From Salvia splendens (taxonomy: Eukaryota; Streptophyta; Magnoliopsida; Lamiales; Lamiaceae): a DNA stretch of 64,000 bases. The stretch is taken from assembly GCF_004379255.2 (NCBI RefSeq), contig NC_056045.1:4622560-4686559 (forward strand), given 5' to 3'. Shown piece after piece: positions 36,721 to 49,463 of the stretch. The first letter of the stretch is position 1, and the number at the start of each line of letters is the position of its first letter. Under the pieces are notes generated by a model. The model was not told the origin of the DNA. It made no database searches and saw nothing but the letters and a program-made list of their open reading frames with translations. A program made the position numbers and the translations under genes.

Positions 36721-38418
36721 TAGTTAATTTGAATGTTTTCATGCGATGCTCCTTTCATATCGGCTAACCCTTTTCTATCTCATTTAATTAGGGGTTACAA
36801 TTTGGTTTTGAACTTCATGTTTATAATTAGAATAAGGGGTGACTTAAATTTACTATAGTTGCGTTGTTTTATTTAATTTCTCTCATATTTGATGAAATCT
36901 CGGTTTTGCTTTATGAAACTATACAAGAAATTACACATCACGTTGAAGAAATGGAAGTTGAAATTTGCTAACATCACATTATATGTTAAATAATTGATTT
37001 AATATGACAAAATACTCTTTTCCACAATCAACCCTTTATTTAACTACGTCTTCTTGGATTGACTTCTAATCGAATTTGATGTAACAAATCAGATATGAAT
37101 GCGGCAAGTTCAGAAATATTGTGGTTATTTTCCTGTTTCTTGATTTGCACGAATCAGGTGCTATTTTATTAATATTCATTTATTCGACTATATTTTAAAA
37201 TAAAACTTTTACTAGGCTAAGTTTGTAGATTTGGCACCCAGAAAAATACTAAGTACTAACTCTGTCAATATTACTCCATCGAGCAACTCAACTACTAATA
37301 GTTATGCTAAGTTGCTAACAGTATTATTAGATCAAATAAGGTCAAATTATTGGTGTTTGTCAATAAATACGAAATTGAACAAAGTTGATTATATATCTAG
37401 AGCGAAAATTTATACCGAGGAGAATGAGGTGTGATAAAATGAAGTGCAATATTGTACTATATGGAACTGAAATAAATAAAAAAATTCAGGACGATTCTCA
37501 CTCGATGCGCAATAGGCGCTGTCCCGACAGCCGTCCCGCTTGTGGGACGGCTCCCTATTGTGAGCGTGCTCTTAACAAAATTCAATCCAAAAAAAGCAAA
37601 AACGGTGATGGAGGAGGATACATCACATTTGCTACGCCAACTTTTATCACCACAATGCTAAACAATTAGTGTCTTTAAAATGCCAAACACACTTAATTTA
37701 CAAAGTCTAGATAAATCTGGGGGGCATAAGTTAATTAAAAACCTCACAGCCCCATCAAAAAATGTCTTACAATCCACAATTCCGCAAGAAATGTTACATT
37801 TTTACCACCTGTAACAACACCCGCAGTCATGTGCTATAAAAGATTGCAAATTCGGCGCAATCTCAATGTCATCGACAACAATGAATGTTTATTTTCAACC
37901 AGGTGTCCAGGTCTATAGAGTGCCGATATTGCATGGCATTCGTCACCTCTAAACCACACAATTACTACTACCCCACACATCGATGTAAATTTCATAGATT
38001 ATTTCAGTCTTTGATACACATTCAAAATTCGGTATATGCCAACGAATCTCTGAACCTGGAACTGGATGCTACATTTGAGGGGAAAACTATTATATCTGAA
38101 ACCACCAAGAAGGAAGAGTAGTTTGTTTTCAGCATCAGAAATGGGAAGAACTTGCAACTGAAAATTGGTTCTATTACTTAAAAGAAATAATTACTTGAAT
38201 GTATTAAATCCACAAAAGATAATCCAAGGCGGCGATGAATTTATACACGAGTATTTTCCCCCCAAAAATGTATCAAGGATCTCAAGTTTTATTACCGGGT
38301 ATCTTAATCCGTTTTATAAAAGCCATATCTACACATTCAGGCGCCTCGCCGCTCATCCCTCCTCTCACAAACTTTTAGTTTCAATAAGTATTTGTCGTGC
38401 CTTTGGCACTTCTGTTTG
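36721..38418. other. Intergenic region with one palindromic remnant
   Basis: No supported gene. Near 37518-37555 lies a GC-rich palindrome (cagccgtcccgcttgtgggacggct) followed by gagcgtgctctta. It may be one end of a PIF/Harbinger-like MITE, but the partner end is not visible. The ORFs here lack protein features. Confidence 0.5.
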
Positions 38419-38420
38419 AT

Positions 38421-38421
38421 A

Positions 38422-38458
<37 letters not shown>
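38421..38458. repeat. Compound (CT)n(CA)n microsatellite
   Basis: A run of ct repeats passes directly into ca repeats. It lies 0.5 kb downstream of the Makorin stop codon. Confidence 0.95.
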
Positions 38459-38948
38459 GGACGGTAAGAACTTATTTTTCTTATAAACTCAACATGAAGC
38501 ATCATTAATATCTTTAGCCACCATCAGCGTGAACAGACTAAAGTAACATCCTACTACTTTGTACTATCATAAAGAATTGTATATTTCTCTCAGAGCGAGT
38601 AAGCTCAGATAGAATCTGCTGAGTAGAAATCTTAACTGAAAAATAAGTTTTCTCAAACATCCACACCAAATAAGAGTTTAGATCTACTAACCTTAATAAA
38701 AGCAATCTTAATCCATCAACTTAGTAGTTTTATGCTGGATGCATGAGAGAATGATACAAAAAACCTGGGATATACAAGTTTATATATTACTAAAACTGAA
38801 GCAATATGAAAAAAACAATAAACTGAATTGGATTTAATAGAAATATCAAGAAACACAAATAACGCATAAGTCCAGTTACAAACAACATGTAAGGGGTTGA
38901 GGATAGAAGGATACCAACCTGGGCACTCTAGATCTCTCAAAGCTTTGG

Positions 38949-41900
38949 TCATCTTAGTCGCATATTACTAAGAAAATCGGAGAGCCTAAAAGTATATGCA
39001 ATGCAGCAAAACATAAGATGATAATGAGTGGATAAATGGAGAATTATATTGATGAAATTGGTAACAAAAGAAGGCATATTGGATGAAATTAGGAATTTGA
39101 AGGAATCATAGAAACATGATTTATAATGTTTGGTGCATTCAAGGAATGAAAGAATTGAGTAATAGTTTTTGTCTCAATATTGATAATTAAAAATATAGTT
39201 GATATTTATCAAGACTAAATTATTTTTTAGCATGACCTTTTAGATAACCTTTTCATTTGATATTATTGTCTATTGGTTTGTAAGAATTCAATAATTTGCA
39301 CTTGACACATTACAAGGATACATATCTAAGGATGATAGAATATATTAGATGAATAATTTTTCTATTTTTAAGAAGCTGTTTTTGGTTGATTAAATTTATT
39401 TTATAAAAAAGTTAAAAATCACATTAGTTAATATCAAATTTATCTTGGTGATAACCATGTTCCCACAAAACACAATATAATTAAAAATACATGCAGATTA
39501 TGAAAACAGTGTTGATATCAAAAGTTTATATTCACTCCTCTCTTACAAGAATACATAATATCATGGAAGGAAAAAATAGCTAATCCCATGCTTTTGGGAA
39601 TGGGAATTCTTTCATAACATGGATTTTCAGAATGTCATTATATCAAGTATGAGACTAGAAATGAATGTAGAACAGTCATCCCATTCCTACGACGAAAAAA
39701 TAGGCAAAAGGGAGCATAAAAAATCAGGGCAAGAAAAGGATTACCTAACATTTTTGGCAATAACTATATTTCCATCTTCTGCTCCAAGATGGCGAAGGGA
39801 AACTTCCTCAAGACGACCATCACGATAAGCATGCTGTAAAGCAGAATACTTATTATTTATTAGATATAAACATATCCCCTCATCGTGTGAACTCAAAGTA
39901 GCAGTGAAGGGTAACTAATGTTACAATGTTAAATTCATCCTGTCTACACGAACCTACACCTTGCCTCAATCTCACACTCATGTTTTTTTAAAAGCAATGC
40001 CTCCTCACACCCAGTCAAATTTCCTAAATAATTTGGAAAGGAAAAACATTCTCATCTAATAACACATCAGCAGTAGAGCATGTCCCAGACCATTTCTTTT
40101 TCAAAGTACAATCTTGTTTGGTACTTCACAACGTGGATTGAAAATTTCAGCAACTATTTAAACAAGGAACTCATTGTATCATACCAATTTGGTATATACT
40201 CAATCATATACCAATCTCAAGAGTCCAGTATCACTAGCCCTACTTCATACTCTTGGATGGCACAGGAAATTCTATCAACACTTTGAACCCAACTTTTCCA
40301 GCTTCATGATTTAAGGAATATCAACATTTTAACTATTTGTATCACTTTATTCACTTGCATCAACATCTTGCAGCATAGGTGACAATGGCAGCATCCATAT
40401 GATTATGTTCTCCAAATGCTCATTATTACCAATATCAAGTTCTTTAATTTGTATTGAAATGGGAGGAATCTAGAATTTCTCCAAGCAAATTTATCAGCCA
40501 TGCATATTGATGTTGTCGCTTCCCTTAATTTTTGAGTAACATTTTTGCAATCCAACAAAAGGAGCATTTTAGAGTACTCCAAAGCACCAGAAAGTGGATA
40601 TATTAATTAGAATTACCCAAATAATCCAAGAATGACTAAATTAGAACTGCAGTAAGAATAGAGTAGTAGTGTAATAATGGTTGGATTTGGAAAAGTTAGG
40701 AGTTCCCATTGTCAAAATCCATCAGCACTCAGCAGAATATATAATTTATGTGCTCTACATCAAATAAGTTATTTGGGCAATAATTAGAGTTGGCGTTCTG
40801 AATTTTCTGGCACCAGTTGGATGCTCCTCCAGCAGCAATAGTGTGCTTAGTTTCGTCGAGCCCCTCTCATATAACAGGTTTTTTTGGTGGTGTGTTAAGA
40901 CCTTAGTACAATTTTTTAGACTTAATGATGAAAGTCCAAATTTTATCATCAAGTTGAACATGGAACACAAGAAATGATCATGTTGCAAAACTCTTCATGC
41001 TGAAAATGATCGAAGATTAAAAAGCAACACGTCAACACACATGGCACAACCAAGGGTGCACTCACTACACTGCATCTAAATTGGCCACAAAAAAGAACGC
41101 ATTGAGTACATTTCTTATCAACAACTCCTAAAGAAACATCGAACATTTTGCTAAATTATAGTGTTTCATATTTAAAATAAAGTTATACTTCAATAATTAC
41201 AATAGGACTACATATAGTTGTGCACCACACCATAGAGAAACAATCATCTCTTTTTCAGTACATCAGCCTGAACTGGGCTCAAGATAGCAACATATGCTAT
41301 GAAACATGTGACAATGGGGAAGAGCAAAAGTCAATATAACTGTACTAAACACTCTTCAAATGAAGGACTAGAAGAAGTTGGAGGAAAGTCGAGATGCAAA
41401 AATTGTATATTCCTGTCGCGTTGAATAGGATTCTCGATGAAGAGCTTACCATGCAGGCAAGGATTTTATACAGTGATAAGAAAGCAGTCTTTTTCAGTAC
41501 TAGGTTAAAACAAACACAATATCTTTTCCACTCAACTTGAATAGATGTTATGTAAAGACTAAAGCTTTGCAACTACTGGACCAGATTAAAGGCTCTTTGT
41601 TGTGTTTGATGGCTGCACAAAGAGGCCTAGCCCCTAGCATGTAAAAATATAGAAAACAGAACTGCACAGATACAGAGAATGGCAAGTCTACAAATGATAA
41701 TTTAAAATATGGGTTGAGCACATCAAGAAACTGAAGATGGGAATAGAAGAAGAGGAAGACATTAAACTAGAATATCATTGAATAATATAAAAAAAGGCCA
41801 CCAATAAGGTTGCACACTTGCATCTTATGTCAACAATGAAAGTGACAGACACTATGAAACTATGGTTTATCACACAATTTGAAGCAAGTATGCAATGAAG

Positions 41901-44900
41901 ATGAAAAAACAATTCAGCTATAATGTGATAGTAAGCTGTGTGAGTGTCTGCAAGTAGTAAGCAAAAAGAAATTTGATTGACATCTACAGTAGCAAAGATG
42001 CCAAAATCAATTCTCTGTATTTTCAAAATAAAATTAAGGTACTTTTTTCCACTCTTAAAATTATGGCACCATCAAGCCAACTTCCTGTAGCAAAATTATC
42101 ATAACCGCTAAAGCAACTATAGTAGTACTAACGAAATTTTCATAACTGATCTGCTAAAACACAAAACTACCCACAATATCTCTCGCTCTCAGGAAAGTTT
42201 AAGTTGGAAATTTATGCTAGAAGGCTAGTGACACACAGGTGAGTTTGCAATAAAATAGTATACAAATCCAATTTGTAAGAAAGTTTCATCAATGCAGCAG
42301 ACTTTCTGCATACCTTTTTTTATTAATGGAGTAGGAGAAAATGCACGCACCTTATAAAAACAACTGGTGCCAAATGGGCAGGTCCCATTCCCAAAGTCAA
42401 AGTGCTTGCAATCAATAGATCTGAAAGATGCTTCCTCTCAGTGTGAGGAATAGAAGAAAGCAGTAAAGCAAAGAGGGAGCTGCACTGTACCTCAGCTTGG
42501 ACTTGTAACTGTCAACAATTTCTTGCTTATCATCTTTTGAGGAATACCAAATGACACTAGGAATCACAAAGTATGAAAGCTTCCGACATATAGGGCAGGA
42601 TCTTAATGCAGAATTAGCATCCATGCCAGATGATCGTGAAGTACTACGCCAATTCCTAATGCATGCTATACAAAATGGATGATCACACTCTGACAATATT
42701 CCAAATTTACGTTCAGCAACCGTAGGTTTTGAGAGGATCTTCTCAAGACAAACACTGCATTCTATTTCTTGACTATGTGTTAATGCTTCTAAATGTTTTT
42801 GCCTTTTTTCACATGTGTTCAAGTGTTCTTCTCTTTCTTGAGGCCTAAAAGGATGCAAGCAATGCTTCCCACAGGTAGGACAAAGATCCCCATGAACTCT
42901 AGGGCAACTCACACCATGTGGACAATCCCCGGCAGCAGCAAAAGAGCATATTGGTTGGTCAGCAGGATCTACATCCCTAAAGTCTGCCAAATCATCATCG
43001 CCTTGTAGAGTTACTAGATTATCACAATTCCCAGAATTCTCTCCCCATGCTGGTATACTAGGAGGATGAAGTGGAAAGTTATAAGATGAATGTTCAACAC
43101 TAACACCAGTAAAAGCAGTGGAACCTAATGTCACAGCTCTAGTAGAAACCTCCTTGGCTGAAGAAAGCTCAACTGATGAAGGTAAAGCCGGCGACTGTAA
43201 CCGAGAAACTTTGATGTGATCATATCTACATCGAGTGCCATAAGCACAAACTCCTTTCTGGTAGAACGTACATATCTACAGTAATATGCGCATCCAAAAT
43301 GAAAGTCATATAAAAACATTAAAATGGCCAATACTTCTAGCAGGTTAACAGAGACTCACATTATTAGGTGGGGCCTTCCAATCATGTGAATACTCACAGT
43401 GTTCCCCTTTTAGACATGCACCATTAGCAAAGAATTTGCAGAGAACCCTGAAGGAACAAAAATCATCATAAACAAGTTTAAAAGTTTTATTAACACAGTA
43501 ATGGATCTTTCTTGTTATTCAATTATAAATGGCTAAAGTCAATGACCACCAAGACAAAACTAGAACCTTATTATTAAGACACAGAGCCCTGAAGGCACAA
43601 TAAATCATCAACAATCAATTTAAAGAGAGCTCTGTCAAGTGATGCAAAGGCTCCAAGATAAGTAAGTCCCATTTAACAAAATAAACTTGATGCCAAGATG
43701 CATTAAAGGGTTTAGCATAAAGGTAGAGTTTCATGACTGCATGTGATTAACCACTCCAATAAGTATTCCAGTGAAATCAAATTTCCAAAGGAAGATGACA
43801 ATGTGTGTCATTTCTCAGTCCAATAAGGTGTTTGTAACTTCCTTCCTTATGACTGATAAAAGTTTTGTATTCGTTCTCTTTATTCTCAAGACAATAAAAG
43901 GAGAAGCGGATAATGAACTAAATTATGGAAGTGATAACATAAATTGTGCTATCTTGAAATCAATCATTAAGTAATAGCAATAGTCCTAGCCAAAGTCCAG
44001 TAGAAGTTCAAGCAACTACCTCCGTATTGATACCAAGGGAGGGAAATGCAAATATTCAACCTAGTTGAACCAAGTTCAGCTCTGAAAGCTTTATGTATCC
44101 ATGAAAAGAGAACAAATGCCGGGACAAAGGCTTATCTAAGTCTACAACTATGCCCTTGAACACAGAAATATATATAAATAAACCAAAACCGAAGCATAAG
44201 GTCTTTACTACATTAGATATCTCATACTTTTGTGGGTCTACTTCAGCAAAGACTTGGGGCATTGTACACTCTAAAATGGAAAAAAAAGGTACATGGAAAA
44301 TGCCATACTAACTACCTCCATACAAACTTATTGATAGGAAACTCATATAGCATATAAGGGAACAACTCAACTTTCAATTGCAACTAATAATTTTTCATAG
44401 CATGTATACAACTACTATATGCTGGAAAATATGCTCAGATCATATTCAGAAAGATCAGAACAGCAGGCTACTTTCAGTTGACAATCAATCAACACACAGT
44501 GCATAATTTCCAATCAAGTCTAACAAAAAAACCTTTTCCAGCTTGGATCAATCCTATTCCAATTTACAGTATAGACCAATCAAACCTTTAAGAAATAAGC
44601 TCATGATATATGTATACTGAATAACTTTGGTTGACGAAGTAAATTTATTGCTGTTCTACTAATTTAATTAATTTTTTCCTTCTCTTTAAATTTATCTACC
44701 TTCCACTCAACCTAATTGGTATGAACGAATCCAAATCCAAGAAATCAATGAAGAGAACATCCAAATAGTTTCTATACAATCGGCGTAGGTGTAATTTATG
44801 AAAAAATATCAATTGGATAAAAAATCATTAGAAAATCAGAAGAAATAGGAGTAATTAATAAATCCAGATAATAGGATACGGTTTCAATATCTGCTCACCG

Positions 44901-44909
44901 TTTAGACAT
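38949..44909 (-). CDS. MKRN: Makorin: C3H/RING E3 ubiquitin ligase
   Basis: Six coding exons with GT-AG borders: 44909-44899, 43447-43360, 43275-42491, 42420-42351, 39833-39745 and 38985-38949. They total 1080 nt (359 aa), one open frame. Order: CCCH finger 1 (C7, C15, C21, H25); CCCH 2 (C35, C43, C49, H53); CCCH 3 (C143, C151, C157, H161); the Makorin-type Cys/His segment ([10 protein letters not shown]...HLNTC); and the RING (C206, C209, C230, H232, C235, C238, C260, C263). CCCH 4 follows ([11 protein letters not shown]...CFYKH), then the conserved end [12 protein letters not shown]. Makorins are RNA-binding ubiquitin ligases; plant members are reported to affect development and germination. 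Intron 4 (2517 bp) and intron 1 (1451 bp) are long. A PIF/Harbinger-type element ends 242 bp upstream of the ATG. Confidence 0.95.
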
Positions 44910-45150
44910 GCTGCTGCAAATCCTTTACAAATCTACGAAATTTTTTATGATAACGATGAGAACTTTTACTCGGTGAAGAAAAATACGGCGATTCCGGAGT
45001 GAATTTAGGGATTTTGGCGGTTCGGATGTTGGGTGAGATGGTTGCCGCTATGGTCCTCCAAATTTAAGATTATATCTCGAAGGCCCCAAAACGTGCAAAT
45101 ATTTTATTTTGGGGAGATAATCTGGAATAAATTAGTAGCAGTACGGTTTA

Positions 45151-47350
45151 GAGCATCTCCTATGGCGCCCCTCCGGTAGGACGTCCGGTCGGACACCGGG
45201 AAGGGCGACGGGACGTCCGCCGTTGGGAGGTCGGAGGTCGGATACGGACGTCCCGTGAGGACGTCGGGTGTCCTCGGACGTCCCCGGGAAGGGCGGGTGG
45301 ACGGGCGCCACTGTGGCGAAGGTCGGACGTCCCGGTCGGACGTCCGATATTTGATTTTTTTTTTTTTTTTTTTTAAATTCTATATATACGGCTCGTTGAA
45401 CTTCTTTTCATTTGCACCACTTGTGTTAACAAGTTTCTCTCTTCTTTTACTACAAATTTCATTTCTACTTAATGGAGAACGATAGGAACTCCCCGGCCAC
45501 GAGCGAGTCGCAGACTCCGGCGTTTCCCATAGATCTGGAGGGAAACGTTAGCGGAAGTGCGTCAACGGTTCCGGGAATGTCGGGGATGGGTGGGATGGGT
45601 GGAATGGGTGGAATGGGTGGGATGATGTCCCCTTATATGTACAATTGGATGGGTGGTATGGGGGGTATGACCCCAAATATGATGATGCCGGGTATGAGGA
45701 TGGGGGGCATGACCCCAAATATGATGGGTATGGGTGGGATGATGCCGGGGATGATGCCGGGGATGATGCCCGGGATGATGCAGGGGATGATGCCGGGGAT
45801 GATGCCCGGGATGATGCCTGGGGGAGGGGGGTGGCAGGGGTCATGAACCAGTAGCGGACGATGTGTATCGCCCGGTGATGGCTACGCTGTCTACGGATAC
45901 CCCCTCCACTTATGTTCCGGAGACTCAGTTCACCGGCTTGGAAACTTTCTCTTTGAGGAGTTGGGGCTATCTCCAATCAGGGAGACTCCCGATGATGTGG
46001 GGGCAGCAGCAAGGGGCAGGGGCAGGGGCAGGGGCAGGGGGATGGGACGTGGCAAGGACAAGGGGAAAGCCCCGGACTCTTCCTCTCGAACGGTGGCAGA
46101 GGAGGAGGATGAGGAAGAGATGGGAAAGAGGACGGTCTGGAGCCCGTGGGAAAACGTTGCGCTTGCAAAGGCTTGGGTGGCAATAGTCGAGGATCCCTAT
46201 GTCGGTGCCAACCAGCATATTGACAGACTGTGGCATCGTATCGCTGAAGCCTACCACACACACAAACCGGCTGGGGCGAAGCGTCGCGTTCCGGAACAGT
46301 GCCGGAAACAGTGGGAGCGGTTGAGGCCTAAGCTTAGTCGATTCGCTGGTATCTACCAAAACAACCTCCGCCAGGCAAGCAGCGGTATGTCCGAGGAGGA
46401 TGTCCGGAGCCGTTCCTTTTCTCAGTACCCCGACAGAGCCTTGAAGTTCAAACAATTCGACCAGTGGGAGGCCTTTCTCGTGGTGAAGGATTCCCCAAAG
46501 TTCTGTGGGGGTGTCGAATCGGGCTGGAAGCGGACGAAGATCAACGCTTCCGGTGAATACAGCAGCAGTGCTGGTTCGCACGAGCTCCCAGAAGCCGATG
46601 AGGTTTCCCCGCTACCTCAATCAGACGCTCGCCGTCGTCGTCGCCCGGTTGGGCAAAAAGCAGCGCAGCGGAGGGGTCGGGGAAGCAGCAGTGGAAGCGG
46701 GTCGTTCGAGGTCGAATCGGGGGCCCCTGCTGAATCGGAAGATTTCAACCGCCTCGCCCGCGCACAAATAACCCAAAATTATATCCGGACCATGCATAGG
46801 TGGCATGGCGCGACCGATGCGACGTACAAGAGGATGCTGAAGGAAATCATCGATGGATGTCGGCGCGATTTGGGGATGCCACCCATTGGAGATGATGGCG
46901 CCGAGATAAGCGGAGGGGACGACGGGCCAGGCACGGGCGACGGGGGCGGCACTGGTAGCGGCGACGGCACGGGCGACGAGGACAGTGCGGAGTGAGCCGG
47001 GGATGTTGGACTATGTAATTTTTTTTCATGATTATGTATTTTTTCTTTTTTTCCTAAATTTGTTTTTTTTTTTTATGTTTTATGACTTTGTATGTTTGCC
47101 CTTTTCAAGTATTTCCCGTAATTTTTCCGTATTTTGCTTTCCCGTACTTTTTGTTTATGTTAAAATTAAATTATTGTGATTTTTTTAATTGCGGGATGTC
47201 CTAGTGGGAAGGGCGATGGGAAGGGCGGATATGCAGGGGATGTCCTAGTGATGTGGCAGTGGGGTGGGATGTCCTAGTGACGTGGCAGGAGGTGTTTTTG
47301 GGATGTCCTAGTGGATGTCCGAGTGGGATGTCCGCCCACTGGAGATGCTC
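45151..47350. mobile_element. PIF/Harbinger-type element 2, ORF1 only
   Basis: The left end is GAGCATCTCCTATGGCG. The right end in reverse complement is GAGCATCTCCAGTGGGCGG. The flanks TTA (45148-45150) and CTA (47351-47353) are a near-match for the 3-bp duplication. Subterminal regions hold many ggacgtccgg / gggatgtcctagtg repeats. It carries a Myb/SANT-like ORF1 on the plus strand but no DDE transposase. It separates the divergent Makorin and SF3B6 genes. Confidence 0.75.
45472..46995 (+). pseudogene. PIF/Harbinger ORF1 (Myb/SANT-like), two frameshifts
   Basis: The ATG at 45472 starts MENDRNSPATSESQTPAFPI, followed by a Met/Gly/Pro repeat (MGGM, MPGM units). The frame closes at 45844-45846 but stays coding-like in the +1 frame (VYRPVMATLSTDTPSTYVPE) until about 45955. 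It then returns to the first frame (EELGLSPIRETPDDVG) and stays open to 46995. The two shifts compensate. The 344-codon ORF at 45961-46995 has an Arg/Gly stretch, then the Myb/SANT-like domain (VWSPWENVALAKAWVAIVED, DRLWHRIAEAYHTHKPAGAK, WERLRPKLSRFAGIYQ). A W-anchored segment (FKQFDQWEAFLVVKDSPKFC) and a Gly/Asp tail follow. It is homologous to the decayed ORF1 at 9896-11040 but far better kept. Confidence 0.8.
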
Positions 47351-47355
47351 CTAGA

Positions 47356-47718
47356 TAAATACTTCTAAAATATAATTTTGGATTGAGTTATGGATTTATT
47401 TTAGTAAGATGTGATTAACTATTACTAATTATCCTATGATTATTAAATTATGAGATTAAATCTTAGGAATCTAATACACTACATATTTGATTTCGGGATA
47501 CAATCGTGCAAACCGAACACATAGAGGGTGTTCGGTTTGCAAGATTGTATCCGAGATTAATTTGTAATGTGTTTGATTCATGAGATTCAACCCCACAACT
47601 CAATCCTAGATGAATAATCATGGGATAATTAGTCATTGCTAACCCTCCATTAAAATAATTTCACAACTCAATACTAGATTGTATCTTGATATTATTTTAT
47701 CTTGGAAACCGAACACCA
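47356..47718. repeat. Inverted pair of hAT-like MITEs
   Basis: The centre is the inverted repeat gtgcaaaccgaacac - atagag - ggtgttcggtttgcaag around 47506-47543. Outward, the arms stay similar in opposite orientation (gattgtatccgag / tttcgggatacaatc). The right copy ends aaaccgaacacc near 47718, matching its start ggtgttcggttt. This looks like two head-to-head copies of one MITE, just upstream of the SF3B6 promoter. Confidence 0.65.
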
Positions 47719-47868
47719 CCATAGAGTACTATAACTATGCCTCTAATGCAAAAAAAAATCCCTTACTTTTTTATTATCATCTTATTTCTCTTACATTATC
47801 ATTTCTTACTACTATTTTTTAGTAGTATTACAATTTAATAGTACTCCTAAATGCTAATATTATTGTGC

Positions 47869-47876
47869 TATAAATA
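47869..47876 (+). promoter_or_regulatory. TATA box of SF3B6
   Basis: TATAAATA precedes the transcribed-looking leader (cctcgatttgctcactccgc). The same box and leader recur in the duplicate at 54710. Transcription would start about 30 bp downstream. Confidence 0.65.
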
Positions 47877-47979
47877 TATCCCTCGATTTGCTCACTCCGC
47901 CGTTGATGTGTGTGTTCCAATAGCGTTAGGTCAAGGCGGACTACTCTCGATCTCACATCGTCTACGACTCTACGCTTAG

Positions 47980-49074
47980 GTAACTTCTCTACTCATTTCT
48001 CCCAAATTCCTTGCTTCAATCATTTCAGCTCGATTGATTTCGTAATTTCCCTCGATAGTTTAACTTTGTGTCAAATGTTGTGTTTCTGCTGTTTACTAGG
48101 TAATTTTCGGCTTGATTTATGCTCAACTTTCATATTCTGTACCCAAATCTTAGATCTGAAGGATGTGTATGCAATGATGCAGTTTTTTTTCACGATTTAG
48201 TATCTCTCTCATCATGATAGCATCTTTACCTAGTGATTGATGTTCATGTGCTGTCGATTACAACAAAACTTGATTTCATGAAGTTGTTATGGTTGAATTT
48301 AATCGATTAGCTTCGTCTATTCAGTTTTGTAATGTTTTTGATAAGTAAAACGTGTTGGAACTTTCCGTATATTCAGTATTAGTTCTCAGTTTGGCAGGTT
48401 CTAGATATAGCAATGGTCATATTTCTCAAGTGATTACTCAAGATTGTGTTTTTTGTCTAAATTTTTTTTGGTGGTTTTTGGTGATTATAGGGATATAACA
48501 AATCTATCTTTGTTGCTGGCTTATCGAAGAATGAATCTCAAGTAATTTATTTGAGTCGGGACTTGTAATTTTCATAATCATGGCATTTTCTATTCAGAAT
48601 TTGAAATCAACATTGCAAATCCATCACATTTGCTTTGATGATTATTCTTATTATAGTAGTATATCATAAATCATTTTTGGATAATCATTTAGCTGGTATA
48701 TGTTTTACATAATAATGTGATTTTGGATATTCACATCCACGTCCACCCCCTCCTTCCTCTTCTGTGCATTGTGCACGCATGGTGTGTTATACCTGGATCT
48801 CATATCCAGTTTTGCATTTTTTTGCTTACGTAAAACTTGAGAAGAATCACAGGGCTTGAGATCTTGTTCTTGTTCTTGTTCTTGTTTTGGTATGTCTCTA
48901 TATAACAACCTTAAGTGAATCATACTCCAAATGTCAAATACAGTTAATTTTTTTTATCTTTGTTGCTTTCTTTTTGTGGTGATACTCTGTACCATGAACG
49001 CACAGGTGGATGTATATCTGTATGAGTGGTATTGTTTTTATTTTGCTTAAAATCAGTTTCTATTATTGATGCAG
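47980..49074 (+). other. 5'UTR intron of SF3B6
   Basis: The donor acgcttag|gtaact follows a short noncoding exon (about 47900-47979). The acceptor ttgatgcag|gtgcta lies 8 bp before the ATG. The intron is T-rich, as expected. Its first part is duplicated at 54821-54941 and 61918-62280. Confidence 0.8.
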
Positions 49075-49082
49075 GTGCTAAA

Positions 49083-49463
49083 ATGGCGGCAGCAATCAGC
49101 CTCCGCAAAGGGAACACCCGGCTCCCGCCGGAGGTGAACCGCGTGCTCTACATTCGGAACCTTCCGTTCAACATTACGAGCGAGGAGATGTACGACATCT
49201 TCGGCAAGTACGGGGCGATAAGGCAGATCCGCATTGGCACCAACAAGGACACTCGAGGCACCGCCTTCGTGGTCTACGAGGATATCTACGACGCCAAGAC
49301 CGCCGTCGACCACCTCTCCGGCTTCAACGTGGCGAACCGGTACCTGATCGTCCTCTATTACCAGCAGGCGAAGATGGGGAAGAAGTTCGACCAGAAGAAG
49401 AAGGAGGAAGAAATCCAGAAGCTCCAGGAGAAGTACGGCATCTCCACGCCCAAAGATAAGTAG
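49083..49463 (+). CDS. SF3B6: Splicing factor 3B subunit 6 (p14)
   Basis: The product is 126 residues from a single coding exon. It is one RRM with RNP2 VLYIRNLPF and RNP1 RGTAFVVYE, followed by the signature [20 protein letters not shown] and a Lys-rich C-terminal helix ([20 protein letters not shown]). p14 is part of the U2 snRNP SF3b complex; it contacts SF3B1 and lies at the branch-point adenosine during spliceosome assembly. The start [20 protein letters not shown] aligns with the family. An upstream in-frame ATG at 49026 lies in the 5'UTR intron and is not used. The coding exon is much more GC-rich than its surroundings. The 5' region is partly duplicated 7 kb downstream. Confidence 0.96.
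   Translation: MAAAISLRKGNTRLPPEVNRVLYIRNLPFNITSEEMYDIFGKYGAIRQIRIGTNKDTRGTAFVVYEDIYDAKTAVDHLSGFNVANRYLIVLYYQQAKMGKKFDQKKKEEEIQKLQEKYGISTPKDK

Noticed and set aside
37231..38419. Several ORFs of 60-94 codons between the AGP-like and Makorin genes
   Set aside because: AT-rich or palindromic composition, no family features and no splice-consistent extension.
45548..46581. Minus-strand Ser/Pro-rich ORFs opposite the second ORF1
   Set aside because: They mirror the MPGM/MGGM repeats and the SANT domain on the plus strand and have no protein features of their own.
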